A DNA stretch of 64,000 nucleotides from Chimaeribacter californicus. Its GTDB lineage: Bacteria; Pseudomonadota; Gammaproteobacteria; Enterobacterales; Enterobacteriaceae. Shown piece by piece: positions 1-9,013 of this stretch; position 1 is the first letter of the stretch; every line of letters begins with the position of its first letter. The stretch spans positions 186,001-250,000 of the forward strand of contig NZ_PJZF01000004.1 of NCBI RefSeq assembly GCF_002858675.1, read 5' to 3'. The position numbers and the translations under genes were made by a program. The notes beneath the pieces are model-generated. The model was given only the letters and a program-made list of their open reading frames with translations. It made no database searches and was not told the origin of the DNA.

Positions 1-2
1 TT

Positions 3-275
3 CTCGGCACTTTTACCCAGGACCCGGCCGGGCGTCTCTACCTGATGCATGTGCCGGGCATCGTGGCCTCCAGCCTGGACGATGCGCAACTCGCCGAACT
101 GATGAACTACCTGAATGATAAATGGGGCGATCCGCAGGGCTACCCGGCCTTTACCGCACAGGAGGTGAAAACCCTGCGCGGTACCCCAGTAGAGGATGTC
201 GTGAAATACCGGCGGCAGCTGGTGAAACGTTATCTGAAAGAGGGCATGAAAACTGCCGACTACCCCTGGCCCTGA
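3..275 (+). CDS. Cytochrome c-like protein, C-terminal fragment
   Basis: The reading frame is open from the window edge and ends at a TGA, so the start lies upstream. The visible 90 residues contain a Leu-Met-His-Val-Pro-Gly segment followed by a helix rich in Ala, Glu and Leu ending in Leu-Met-Asn-Tyr-Leu. This resembles the C-terminal part of small c-type cytochromes, where a Met ligand precedes the last helix. No CXXCH is in view because it would lie upstream. The multicopper oxidase starts 27 bases downstream on the same strand, so the two are probably cotranscribed and the cytochrome may pass electrons to or from that oxidase. The family call rests on pattern resemblance only. Confidence 0.5.
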   Translation, partial: LGTFTQDPAGRLYLMHVPGIVASSLDDAQLAELMNYLNDKWGDPQGYPAFTAQEVKTLRGTPVEDVVKYRRQLVKRYLKEGMKTADYPWP

Positions 276-302
276 CCGGCCGGACACGCTCTGGAACCCT
301 TT

Positions 303-1820
303 ATGCATCGACGCCATTTTCTGAAATGTGGCCTGACCGCACTGGCGGCAGGCAGTGTGCTGCGCCGGGCCATCGCCCATCCCGCGCCTGCCGTGGCGCA
401 TTCTGCCTCTGCCATGAACCCTCACGCCGCCCCGGCCGCTGCTGACGCCCCCGCGCTGTTGCCCGCTGACCGCCTGCGCGCCGGGCAGGCACTTCAGCCC
501 CTACCGCTGCTGCGCAATGAATCCACCGAGCCGGGTACCTTTGCAGGCACGCTGGTGGCGGAGCCCGGCACCGCCCAGCTGGCCGACGGCCCGGCCGCCA
601 CGGCCTGCTGGCGCTATAACCAGTCACTGCCCGGCCCGCTGATTGTGCTGGAAGAGGGCATGAACGTCAGCCTGACCTTTATCAACCGTCTGCCGGAACC
701 GAGCACCCTTCACTGGCACGGCCTGCCGGTACCGGCCGATCAGGATGGCGGGCCGGATGACCCGGTGGCGCCGGGGGCGACGCGGGTCTATCACTTCACC
801 CTGCCGCCGGGCAGCGCCGGGTCTTACTGGTACCACCCGCACCCGCATCAGGGCGTTTCCGGGCAGATTGCCCGCGGGCTGGCCGGGGCGATCATCGTAC
901 GCGCACCGCAAGACCCGCTGGCCGCGCTGCCGGAGCAGCACTGGGCGATAAGCGACCTGCGGCTCGATGCCGCGGCGCAGATCCCACCGCATACCTATGC
1001 GGACTGGGTGGATGGGCGGGAAGGGGAGTTTGTGCTGATCAACGGCCAGTACCGCCCGGCGATCGCGCTCAGCGGCACCCACCGGGTGCGGATCTGGAAT
1101 ATGTGCGCGGCGCGCTACCTCAACCTGTCGCTGCCGGGCTGTGCGTTTATCCCGGTCGGCAGTGACGGCGGCCTGCTGGAGAAGGTGTTGCCGGCGCAGG
1201 AGGCGATCCTGCTCTCCCCCGGTGAACGGATGGAGGTGCTGGTTACCGGGGCTGACGGCAACCGCGCGCTGACCCTGCTGCCTTACAATCGCCACCCGAT
1301 GATGTCACCGCCGCCGCAGGCCGCCATGGCGATCGCCCCGGTCACTTACCGCGCCGCGCCGCTGCCGGTAAGCGAGGGGACGGCCCTGCGGACGATTACG
1401 CCGCTGGGTGAGCCGGGCAACCAGCTGCGTGCGGTGATGATGGAGAAAATGGGCGACATCATGAAGAACAAAGGCGGCACCCCGCCGCGCGCCTTCCTGA
1501 TTAACGGCAAGCCGTTTGACATGGCGCGGATGGATTTGAACAGCAAAGCGGGGGTGGTCGATCGCTGGGAGATCATCAATGCCACCACCATGGATCACCC
1601 GTTCCATATCCATGGCGGCCAGTTCCAGGTTTTCGAGCGCCAGTACCTCGGCAAAAAAAGCGCCCCGGCCTGCCTGGCCTGGAAAGACACGGTGAACCTG
1701 CGGCCCGGCGAGATTGTCCGGCTGCTGATGCGGCAGGATTCACCGGGGATGCGGATGTACCACTGCCACATCATCGAGCATGAGGAGCTCGGCATGATGG
1801 GCATGTTAAACGTGAGCTGA
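303..1820 (+). CDS. Periplasmic multicopper oxidase (CueO/laccase-like)
   Basis: A 505-residue three-cupredoxin oxidase. The N-terminus carries a twin-arginine signal (Arg-Arg-His-Phe-Leu-Lys at residues 3-8, hydrophobic stretch to about 25), so it is exported folded. All four copper motifs are present: HWHG (137-140), HPHPH (178-182), HPFHIHGGQF (near 432-441) and HCH-IIEHEELGM (487-498), the last including the axial Met typical of CueO-type type-1 copper. These bind the type-1 copper and the trinuclear cluster that reduces oxygen to water. The Met-rich insert of E. coli CueO is only partly reflected (MMEKMGDIM near 380-388). The substrate could be Cu(I), another metal or a phenol. It follows a cytochrome c-like gene in the same direction. 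Confidence 0.85.
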   Translation: MHRRHFLKCGLTALAAGSVLRRAIAHPAPAVAHSASAMNPHAAPAAADAPALLPADRLRAGQALQPLPLLRNESTEPGTFAGTLVAEPGTAQLADGPAATACWRYNQSLPGPLIVLEEGMNVSLTFINRLPEPSTLHWHGLPVPADQDGGPDDPVAPGATRVYHFTLPPGSAGSYWYHPHPHQGVSGQIARGLAGAIIVRAPQDPLAALPEQHWAISDLRLDAAAQIPPHTYADWVDGREGEFVLINGQYRPAIALSGTHRVRIWNMCAARYLNLSLPGCAFIPVGSDGGLLEKVLPAQEAILLSPGERMEVLVTGADGNRALTLLPYNRHPMMSPPPQAAMAIAPVTYRAAPLPVSEGTALRTITPLGEPGNQLRAVMMEKMGDIMKNKGGTPPRAFLINGKPFDMARMDLNSKAGVVDRWEIINATTMDHPFHIHGGQFQVFERQYLGKKSAPACLAWKDTVNLRPGEIVRLLMRQDSPGMRMYHCHIIEHEELGMMGMLNVS

Positions 1821-1839
1821 TGCGGCGCGCCGGAGCCGG

Positions 1840-4398
1840 TCAGGGCGCAACCGGCTCCTCCATCAGGGCCTTGAGCGCCGCCACACTCATGGGTTTCCCC
1901 AGCAGGTAGCCCTGCGCCTGATGGCAATTCACGCGCAACAGTTCATCAAGCTGGGCGGAGGTCTCCACCCCTTCGGCGGTCACGGTCAGGGACATCGCGC
2001 GCCCCAGCCCGACCACCGACTGGATAATCGCCTGGCTGCTCTGGCTGCCGTCAAGGTTGGCGATAAAGCTGCGGTCGATTTTCAGGCCATCAAACGGGTA
2101 GAGGCGCAGGTAACTCAGGGAGGAGTAGCCGGTGCCGAAGTCATCCATCGAGAGCCGGATGCCGAGCGCCTTCAACCCCTGCATAATCACCAGTGCCTGC
2201 TCGGCGTCTTCCATCATCACACTTTCGGTGATCTCCAGTTCCACCCGGGCGGGGCGGATGCCGGTCTCCTGCAACACATTACTCACCCTGGCGATCAGGT
2301 CGCCGCAATAGAACTCCACCGGCGACAGGTTCACCGAAATAATAAAGTCGTCATCCCAGCGGGTGGCTTCCCGGCAGGCGGAGAGCATCACCCAGTCGCT
2401 GATCGGCACGATCAGGCCGGTCTCTTCGGCGATGGAGATAAAGTTGGCCGGGTTTTGCAGCCCCTTGACCGGATGGTGCCAGCGAATCAGCGCCTCCGCC
2501 CCGGCAACCCGCATGGCGTTCAGCTCAAAGCGCGGCTGGAACTCCAGGAAGAATTCGTTACGGCGTAACGCCTGCCGCAAATCGGTTTCCACCTGGCGGC
2601 GCTCCAGGATGCGCTCGTTCATCTCATTGACGTAGAATTTCCAGTTATTGCGCCCGGCGGATTTGGCCTCGTACAGCGCGATGTCGGAATAGCGCAACAG
2701 ATCATTGGCCAGCGTGCCGTTTTCCGGGCAGAAGGCGATGCCGATGCTGACCCCGACACTCAGCTCATGCTCGCCGATGAAGATAGTGGTGTTGATGGCG
2801 TCGATGATGCGGCGGCAGAGTTTCTCGGTGCTCTGCTGATTACCCGGCTCAATGGCGAGAATAATGAACTCATCGCCCCCCATCCGCGCCACCAGATCGC
2901 ACTGGCGGATGCACTGTTTCAGCCGCCCGGCAATCTCATTGAGCACCCGGTCACCCGCCGCATGGCCCAGGGTGTCGTTAATCGGCTTAAAGCGGTCAAG
3001 GTCGAGGCTGAGGACGGCGATCTTCTTCGCCTCCGGCATGATACCCAGGCTGGCCTGCAAGAAATTGTGCATATGGCTGCGGTTGGCCAGCCCGGTCAGG
3101 CCGTCATGCAGCGACATATATTCAATATGCGCTTTGGCTTCCATTTCTTCGGTAATGTCACACACGGTGCCGCGATAGCCGATCAGCGTCCGGCCTGAGA
3201 CGATTGCCCGTACCGACAGGCTGCAATGGCGCGTCAGGCCGATGCGGTTTTTCAACTTGCAGGGCAACGGCTTACGGACGCCGGGGCTACTGACCGGCTC
3301 AAGCGCCCCTTTTTCAAAGGCCTCGAGGTCATAATTAATCAGCTGGTGGAACGGTTTGCCGAGCCACTCCCCGGCGGTGTAGCCGGTCATGCAGATAAAG
3401 CGGTCAGACAGGTAGATCAGTTCCTGGCGGGCGTTGGTTTCCCAAATCCAGTCTGAGCTGCCTTCAATCACATGGCGCAGTCGCTCCTCGCTGAGGGTCA
3501 GCGAGGTCTGAATGCTGTCGAGTTTTTTGGCGGCGAGGTACAACCGCGCTTTCAGCCGGTTGAAAATCAGGCAGAACAGCATCGCCAGCGCGATAAGCAG
3601 CGGCAAAATGGTCTTCAGCAGGTGATTACCCGGGTATTCTGCATCCCAGCGTAAGCTGAACGGCGTGCCGTTGCTTGAACTCAGGGTAATAAACGGCTCT
3701 TTCATATTGTCACTGTTGGTGACATCAAGCCGCAGGTTATGCAGGTCAAAATCATGGTCCAGCGCTTTGAGTTTGCTGTCATCGAGAATATACACATAAA
3801 TCAGCAGGGAAAGGTGCGCCAGGTCGGTATAACTGCTGTCCGGCCGGATAACGGCAGCCGAGACGATGGCCGGGCTCCCCTTAATTAAAAAATACTCCGA
3901 GGCGTAATTGTCCGTGGCCGACTTTTCCTGCGCAAGGCTGACCAACCGTTTTAAATCGCCGGTCAGCCAGGTAGCGGCATCGGTCTGGCTTATTTTTCCG
4001 TCAATCAGCGCATATCGGGTTTTAAGCTCAGGGGTAATAATAAAGACCCCCTCCAGATTATATTGGTCATAGAGGGAGGGGCCGATATTGTCGCGGTTGT
4101 AGGCCCAATCCAGGTTAATGCTGCTTTGGGTAAAAATATAGGCATCACCCCAGAAGGCATAATCTTTAATGACATTCCCGACTTTGTCCTGCAAATTCTG
4201 CATCGCTTTCACGACGTCCACTTTACTGTGTTCAATCTGGCGGTTGTTTTGCTGCACCACAATATAAAACAGTGCGGCGCAGGTAATCATAAAAAGCGCG
4301 CCGGTGAGTAGGGCGACGTTTTTTATTGCCCGCTGCGGCAGGGTAAAATAACTTACCACCGGTGTGGGTTTATTAGGGTCGGCTGAAAATGGCAGCAT
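1840..4398 (-). CDS. Membrane CHASE4-PAS-GGDEF-EAL cyclic-di-GMP protein
   Basis: The likely start is the ATG at 4398, preceded by AGGA 11 bases upstream. An upstream in-frame GTG at 4431 is the alternative. The order is: TM helix, an extracytoplasmic CHASE4-like sensor region (DYAFWGDAYIF near 100), a second TM helix (near 270), a PAS domain (near 310-440), GGDEF and EAL. The GGDEF active site is intact and has an RxxD inhibitory I-site five residues before it (RQCD-LVARM-GGDEF). The EAL domain keeps EAL, the DDFGTGYSS loop and the KIDRSF motif. Both diguanylate cyclase and phosphodiesterase activity are therefore possible. It faces the multicopper oxidase gene tail to tail with a 19-base gap. 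Confidence 0.9.
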   Translation of the reverse strand: MLPFSADPNKPTPVVSYFTLPQRAIKNVALLTGALFMITCAALFYIVVQQNNRQIEHSKVDVVKAMQNLQDKVGNVIKDYAFWGDAYIFTQSSINLDWAYNRDNIGPSLYDQYNLEGVFIITPELKTRYALIDGKISQTDAATWLTGDLKRLVSLAQEKSATDNYASEYFLIKGSPAIVSAAVIRPDSSYTDLAHLSLLIYVYILDDSKLKALDHDFDLHNLRLDVTNSDNMKEPFITLSSSNGTPFSLRWDAEYPGNHLLKTILPLLIALAMLFCLIFNRLKARLYLAAKKLDSIQTSLTLSEERLRHVIEGSSDWIWETNARQELIYLSDRFICMTGYTAGEWLGKPFHQLINYDLEAFEKGALEPVSSPGVRKPLPCKLKNRIGLTRHCSLSVRAIVSGRTLIGYRGTVCDITEEMEAKAHIEYMSLHDGLTGLANRSHMHNFLQASLGIMPEAKKIAVLSLDLDRFKPINDTLGHAAGDRVLNEIAGRLKQCIRQCDLVARMGGDEFIILAIEPGNQQSTEKLCRRIIDAINTTIFIGEHELSVGVSIGIAFCPENGTLANDLLRYSDIALYEAKSAGRNNWKFYVNEMNERILERRQVETDLRQALRRNEFFLEFQPRFELNAMRVAGAEALIRWHHPVKGLQNPANFISIAEETGLIVPISDWVMLSACREATRWDDDFIISVNLSPVEFYCGDLIARVSNVLQETGIRPARVELEITESVMMEDAEQALVIMQGLKALGIRLSMDDFGTGYSSLSYLRLYPFDGLKIDRSFIANLDGSQSSQAIIQSVVGLGRAMSLTVTAEGVETSAQLDELLRVNCHQAQGYLLGKPMSVAALKALMEEPVAP

Positions 4399-4605
4399 TC
4401 TGGGTCTTTTCCTGTCATGGGTAACATACACCGGCAGTTCATAGGACTACACCGATCTTTATCGGCCCGGCCAGAAAAAGGTTGAAAGTTTACCAGGGAA
4501 ATTATTTTTTCTGTTTTAGAATCAGATCGGTGCAACGGCAGAAAAAAACCGGCGCAATAATTATCTCAAATCAGGGTGCGGTTGCAGGGGAAATGAAAGA
4601 GGGAA

Positions 4606-4627
4606 CAGGCCGGGCTGCCCCGGCCGG
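4606..4627 (-). terminator. Probable rho-independent terminator of the PPOX-fold gene
   Basis: A 7-bp GC-rich stem (ggccggg/cccggcc, 4-base loop) lies just past the stop codon of the minus-strand gene ending at 4635. On the minus strand a T-rich stretch follows. Confidence 0.4.
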
Positions 4628-4634
4628 CCGGCTA

Positions 4635-5069
4635 TCAGAGGTCGATTTCCTGGTGGTTATTTTTGTCATCCCAGTAGCTGATGTGCTGCGCGGTCACTTT
4701 AATCAGCAGCAGGTCCGGCGTATCAATACCTTGCGGGAACCACTTTTCGACGTCCGGCGTCCAGTACTCTTTCAGCGCGTCTTTCTCGCGGATTAATTCA
4801 GACTCCCCCTCAATGGAAATAAACAGGCTGGGCTTGTCCGAGGATTTGGCGGTAACGTAGTTCAGGGTGGTAGTGGCATCATTTTCAATATCGGCCACGA
4901 TCTGGTTATCTTCGGTGGTAAAGAAGTAGGCGTCGCCGTTGTATTCCACATTACGGTTGTTGCTCATCGGGCGGCTGGCAATGGTGCCGCCTTCGCTCAG
5001 CGTGGAGAACATCGCGTAATCGATATTTTTAATCTCTTTCGACAACTGGGAAAGGGTAACCTGGCTCAT
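4635..5069 (-). CDS. PPOX-fold general stress protein (split-barrel flavin-binding family)
   Basis: A 144-residue protein of the pyridoxamine-5'-phosphate-oxidase-like split-barrel family, close to the general stress protein 26 group. Typical features are the early segment on intolerance of change (DYAMFSTLSEGGTIASRPM) and the aromatic strand Asp-Ala-Tyr-Phe-Phe-Thr. The start at 5069 is chosen because AGGAG lies 7 bases upstream; an upstream ATG at 5090 has no such site. Members bind FMN, FAD or F420-type cofactors, or none, and the substrate cannot be read from the sequence. No signal peptide is seen, so it should be cytoplasmic. It is a monocistronic gene flanked by candidate terminators. 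Confidence 0.8.
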   Translation of the reverse strand: MSQVTLSQLSKEIKNIDYAMFSTLSEGGTIASRPMSNNRNVEYNGDAYFFTTEDNQIVADIENDATTTLNYVTAKSSDKPSLFISIEGESELIREKDALKEYWTPDVEKWFPQGIDTPDLLLIKVTAQHISYWDDKNNHQEIDL

Positions 5070-5190
5070 CGTAAACTCCTGTTTATCCATTATCGGTGAC
5101 GTCTTTAAAGGCTAGTAGACGAAAATGGCAGTGTCCAATGGGCGGCTTACAACAAAAAGGCATAACGGAAAGAGAAGGGCGGGAAAATAA

Positions 5191-5213
5191 CGGCGGCACA
5201 GGGCGTGCCGCCG
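5191..5213 (-). terminator. Rho-independent terminator after the DsrE-family gene
   Basis: A perfect 9-bp inverted repeat (cggcggcac/gtgccgccg, 5-base loop) begins 11 bases beyond the stop codon of the minus-strand gene ending at 5224. The minus strand then reads TTATTTT. Confidence 0.6.
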
Positions 5214-5223
5214 GGAAGAAGCC

Positions 5224-5829
5224 TTATAACGGCATAAAGGTATAACCCTGGTGTTCCAGCACGGTCACGGTGGTCAGGCCGGAGAGCGCCTGGGTCACAC
5301 TTTTATCAACCCAGGAGGTGTCAAAGTGGTGGGCCGCGACGGACTGGTCACACACGGAGACATCCACGCCCGCTTTGCGCAGTTTCTCAATCAGCGGCAG
5401 GTTCGGGTTATCGATGCCGTTGATTTTGTGGTACTGCTCGTTACTCAGGGTCGCCGGGGTTGCACCGCCGGTCAGAATCGCCACAAACTTCAGCTGATTC
5501 AGCGGCACACCCGCACCGACATACAGGTTCACGGCGCGCGCCACGCGATCCAGCCCTTCGTTGATCTGGGCCGGGCCAACTTCCTGCTTATTCACAAAGA
5601 AGACGATCTTATACGGGTCACCATTGCCTACGGCCGGTTTGTACGCCACATCAGCAAAGTTGTGAACCGGGCCGTAACCTTCGATGGTCGGCGTCACCCA
5701 AAACGTGGGGTCATCCTTCGGGGCGGTCATGGCATGGTATTTGTCAACAAGGGCCGGGGTCTTCATGACAGCGGCACTGACGACGGCGCTGACGATAGCA
5801 GCAGTGATTAAGGTAGAAGCCAGACGCAT
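5224..5829 (-). CDS. Exported DsrE-family protein
   Basis: A 201-residue protein with a short, clear Sec signal (residues 1-22, cleavage near Ala-Val-Met). The mature part has a DsrE/DsrF-like alpha/beta fold signature: the strand YKIVFFVN, a helix of the type INEGLDRVARAVNLYVGAGV, LKFVAILTGGAT, and a late conserved Cys region (GVDVSVCDQSV). That Cys lies where related proteins carry a sulfur-relay or structural Cys. Its periplasmic location separates it from the cytoplasmic TusBCD/DsrEFH sulfur carriers, so its function is unknown. TGGAGAAAAG sits correctly before the ATG. The nearby organosulfur locus is suggestive but lies 8 kb away. Confidence 0.75.
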   Translation of the reverse strand: MRLASTLITAAIVSAVVSAAVMKTPALVDKYHAMTAPKDDPTFWVTPTIEGYGPVHNFADVAYKPAVGNGDPYKIVFFVNKQEVGPAQINEGLDRVARAVNLYVGAGVPLNQLKFVAILTGGATPATLSNEQYHKINGIDNPNLPLIEKLRKAGVDVSVCDQSVAAHHFDTSWVDKSVTQALSGLTTVTVLEHQGYTFMPL

Positions 5830-6138
5830 ACTTTTCTCCAGGGGAATAATAAGCAGGGCACAAGGGTTTACCGGCAGCGGATAGGCTGGCCGGTCAGGAG
5901 CCCGGTTCGAATGTGGAAGGATTTATAGCACAGTGGTTTGCGACATTAATCAGTCTGGAAAAGAATCAGAATAAGATTAGAGGGATACATAACCAGCGCT
6001 TATTGGACGAAAAATCACAAGGCCGGTCGGGCGGCCTTGCAAGGTAAAGTTGTGTAAAAACCAGTAAATTTAACTGATAAGTGGCTTTTCCGGCTCACCC
6101 TGTTCAAAAGCGGTAAAACGGGTTATCCCTGGCGGGGA
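5830..6138. other. Intergenic region between DsrE and GNAT genes
   Basis: About 310 bases without a gene. It holds the promoter region of the DsrE gene and the GNAT terminator listed separately. The part around 5925-6000 is AT-rich and no operator was recognised. Confidence 0.5.
6009..6039 (-). terminator. Rho-independent terminator of the GNAT gene
   Basis: A perfect 8-bp stem (caaggccg/cggccttg, 6-base loop, 6018-6039) is followed on the minus strand by TGATTTTT. It lies about 100 bases past the GNAT stop. Confidence 0.55.
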
Positions 6139-6615
6139 TCACCTGTCATCTGCTGCCCAGCGCATCTCCACACAGGCGTAGTGGCGGCGGGCGCGGGCGG
6201 AAAAGTATTCACTGTCCCGCAGGCGGATAAAGCCATGCCGCAGATAAAACCCGGCGGCATTCGGGGTAGCGGAGAGCGTCAGCGCCGGGAAGCCGCGCCG
6301 GGAAGCCTCCTGTTTAATCGCCGTCAGGATCGCCGAGGCATAACCCCGCCCCTCACAGCCCGGCAGGGTAAAGATCGCCTCAACGCTCTGCTGTTGCAGG
6401 TCAAGAAACCCGGTAGCGACCAGTTGCCCGTGTGCTTCCACCACATAAAACGGGTTCTCCTCAATCGCCCGATAGTACCCGGCGGGCATCACATCTGGGG
6501 TAAAGGCGGCCAGCGCGTCGGCGTCATACACCCCGCGGCAGCCATGGCGCAATGCCAGGTTACGGATAACCCACGTCTCTTCTGCTTCATGTGGCTGTGC
6601 TAATCGGATCTCCAT
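6139..6615 (-). CDS. GNAT-family N-acetyltransferase
   Basis: A 158-residue single-domain acetyltransferase. The acetyl-CoA pyrophosphate-binding loop of motif A appears as Cys-Glu-Gly-Arg-Gly-Tyr-Ala (near 87-93), a good match to the Q/RxxGxG/A pattern. It is followed by the helix ASAILTAIKQEA and by the motif B region AGFYLRHGFIRL. AGGAGG lies 5-6 bases before the ATG, a strong start. No neighbour is cotranscribed. The acceptor substrate (small molecule, peptide or antibiotic) cannot be inferred. Confidence 0.85.
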   Translation of the reverse strand: MEIRLAQPHEAEETWVIRNLALRHGCRGVYDADALAAFTPDVMPAGYYRAIEENPFYVVEAHGQLVATGFLDLQQQSVEAIFTLPGCEGRGYASAILTAIKQEASRRGFPALTLSATPNAAGFYLRHGFIRLRDSEYFSARARRHYACVEMRWAADDR

Positions 6616-6759
6616 CGTTGCCTCCTGTTCTCTGCCTGATCAGACGTTAGCTCAGCGTGCGTAATCGGGCAATCTGCTGTTAAGTTTTTGTAAAAACAGG
6701 CCTCATCCCGCACGTCATTAACTACCTTTTAAAGACATTTCGATAAAGAGGAGGGAATC

Positions 6760-8958
6760 ATGGCGGACAACGCGCAACAGGAAGAGAGGGTCTATCAGGC
6801 CACGGCCCCGGCCGATCGCCAGGCAGCGGCGCTGGTCAGCAAGATGACGCTGGATGAGAAAATCATGCTGGTGCATACGCCGCTGGGCTTTCCGCTGGAG
6901 GCGGGCAAGGAAAAACCGGCCGGGGCGGTGGGCTCAGCGGCCTATACGCCGGGCATCCCGCGCCTCGGCATTCCCGGCCTGCAAGAGACGGATGCCAGCC
7001 TTGGTATCGCCAACCCCGGCAATATCCGCCCCGGCGACCGTGCCACCGCGTTACCTTCCGGGCTGATGAGTGCCGCCACCTTCTCGCCGGAACTGGCGTA
7101 CCGGGGCGGGGAGCTGCTGGGCGAAGAGGCGCACGCCAAAGGCTTTAACGTGCTGCTGGCCGGCGGCATGAACCTGATCCGGGAGCCGCGTAACGGCCGC
7201 AACTTTGAATATTTAAGCGAAGACCCGCTGCTGACCGGGCGGATGGCCGGTGAGGCGGTGGCGGGCATCCAGAGCCGCCATGTGGTCTCGACCGTCAAGC
7301 ATTATGCGCTGAACGCGCAGGAGACCGGGCGGGTGCAGGCGGATTCCGTCATCGACGAAGCCGCCGCGCGGGAATCTGACCTGCTGGCGTTTCAGCTGGC
7401 GCTGGAGCGCGGGCAGCCGGGGTCGATCATGCCGGGCTATAACTTGATCAACGGCGACTATGCCTCTGAGAATGCGTTCCTGCTGAGCCGGGTGCTGAAA
7501 GGCGACTGGAAATATCCCGGCTGGGTAATGTCTGACTGGGGCGCGACCCACTCCACTGAAAAAGCGGTGATGGCCGGGCTGGATCAGCAGTCCGGCGAGG
7601 AGCTGGACAAGGCGCGTTTCTTTGCGGAGCCGCTGAAACAGGCGGTGGAGGAGGGGCGCATCCCGATGGCGCGGCTGGATGATATGGTGCGCCGCATCGT
7701 GCGCAGCCTGATTGCGGTGGACGGGCTGGCACAGCCGCCGCGTCGGCGGGATGTCGATGAAGCCGCCCACGCGGAGGTAGCCGCTGAGGTGGCGCGGCAG
7801 GGCATCGTACTGCTGAAAAATGCGGATCAGCAGTTGCCGCTCAAGCCTGACGTGCGGCGGATTGTGGTGATTGGCGGCGATGCGGATAAAGGCGTGATCT
7901 CCGGCGGCGGCTCCAGCCAGGTGGTGCCGCCCGATAGCGTCAGCCTGCCGACGCCGTTCCAGAATGCGTTCGTCAGCAAACGGGTGCTGCACCCCTCCGC
8001 GCCGCTGACCGCGTTGCGCGCGGCCTTGCCGCAGGCGGAAATTAGCTATGACGATGGCCGCGACCCGGCACGCGCGGCCGAAAAAGCCGCCGCGGCCGAT
8101 GTGGCGATTGTGTTCGCCTGGCAGTGGATGGCGGAGTCCGTGGATGCACCGAACCTCTCGCTGCCGGAGAACCAGGACGCGCTGATCGCGGCGGTGGCGC
8201 AGGCGCGCCCCAACACCGTGGTGGTACTGCAGACCGGCGGGCCGGTGAAAATGCCGTGGCTGGAGAAGGTCGGCGCGGTGCTGGAAGCATGGTACCCCGG
8301 CAGCCGGGGCGGCGAGGCGATTGCGGATGTGCTCAGCGGCAAGGTGTCGCCGTCCGGCCGCCTGCCGGTGACTTTCCCGGTGGACGAATCCCAGCTTCCG
8401 CGCCACACCCTGCCTGACCCGGAGAGCACCACCTCGATGCCGGGGCTGCCGCTGAAGCAGCCGATCCGCGTGGATTACAACATCGAAGGGTCAGACGTCG
8501 GCTATCGCTGGTTTGAGCGCCAGGCGCTCACGCCGCTGTTCCCGTTCGGCTATGGCCTGACCTACAGCCGCTTCCACTACCATAACCTGAAGGTGGAGCC
8601 GGTCGCGGGCGGCGGCTTGCGGCTGCGGATGACGGTGGTAAACAACGGGCAGCGTACCGCGACCGACACACCGCAGTTCTACCTGCGTAACGGCAGCAGC
8701 GGCCACGGCTTTGTGAAACGGCTGGTGGGCTGGCAGCGCATCACGCTGAAACCGGGTGAACAGGGGGATGTCACGGTCAACGTTGACCCACGGCTGATCG
8801 CCCGCTGGGACAGAGGCAACGTGCAGTGGCATCTCTATCGGGGTGACTATCAGGTGATTGCCGGGGCGAACGCGATGGATGAGGCGCTGAGCACCACGCT
8901 GCACCTGCCGGAAGGCTGGCTGGCGGTGGGCGGCGAACCGGTGACGGCGCAACGGTAA
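6760..8958 (+). CDS. Glycoside hydrolase family 3 beta-glucosidase
   Basis: A 732-residue GH3 enzyme with the usual order: N-terminal (beta/alpha)8 barrel (about 20-320), alpha/beta sandwich (about 345-560), and a C-terminal fibronectin-III-like domain (about 600-715). The barrel carries the substrate-contact KHY motif (180-182) and the nucleophile Asp259 in the VMSDWGATHS motif. A glycine-rich loop (GGGSSQV, near 387-393) and a QWMAESVDAPNLSLPENQ segment supply the acid/base region. There is no signal peptide, so it acts in the cytoplasm, where it could hydrolyse imported beta-glucosides, aryl glycosides or glycosylated natural products. GAGG precedes the ATG at normal spacing. It ends in a strong bidirectional terminator. 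Confidence 0.9.
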   Translation: MADNAQQEERVYQATAPADRQAAALVSKMTLDEKIMLVHTPLGFPLEAGKEKPAGAVGSAAYTPGIPRLGIPGLQETDASLGIANPGNIRPGDRATALPSGLMSAATFSPELAYRGGELLGEEAHAKGFNVLLAGGMNLIREPRNGRNFEYLSEDPLLTGRMAGEAVAGIQSRHVVSTVKHYALNAQETGRVQADSVIDEAAARESDLLAFQLALERGQPGSIMPGYNLINGDYASENAFLLSRVLKGDWKYPGWVMSDWGATHSTEKAVMAGLDQQSGEELDKARFFAEPLKQAVEEGRIPMARLDDMVRRIVRSLIAVDGLAQPPRRRDVDEAAHAEVAAEVARQGIVLLKNADQQLPLKPDVRRIVVIGGDADKGVISGGGSSQVVPPDSVSLPTPFQNAFVSKRVLHPSAPLTALRAALPQAEISYDDGRDPARAAEKAAAADVAIVFAWQWMAESVDAPNLSLPENQDALIAAVAQARPNTVVVLQTGGPVKMPWLEKVGAVLEAWYPGSRGGEAIADVLSGKVSPSGRLPVTFPVDESQLPRHTLPDPESTTSMPGLPLKQPIRVDYNIEGSDVGYRWFERQALTPLFPFGYGLTYSRFHYHNLKVEPVAGGGLRLRMTVVNNGQRTATDTPQFYLRNGSSGHGFVKRLVGWQRITLKPGEQGDVTVNVDPRLIARWDRGNVQWHLYRGDYQVIAGANAMDEALSTTLHLPEGWLAVGGEPVTAQR

Positions 8959-8982
8959 CCGAGAAGGTTTTCAGAGATAAAA

Positions 8983-9005
8983 AAAGCCGCGAGGATCGCG
9001 GCTTT
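8983..9005. terminator. Bidirectional rho-independent terminator
   Basis: A perfect 10-bp inverted repeat (aaagccgcga/tcgcggcttt) with a 3-base loop sits between the convergent GH3 and gluconate dehydrogenase cytochrome genes. It has A-tracts before and T-tracts after, so it can work on both strands. Confidence 0.85.
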
Positions 9006-9013
9006 GTTTCTGC

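Noticed and set aside
7213-8406. 397-codon open frame on the minus strand opposite the GH3 gene
   Set aside because: The Arg/His/Gln/Pro-rich product is typical of antisense frames. The plus-strand GH3 enzyme is unambiguous.
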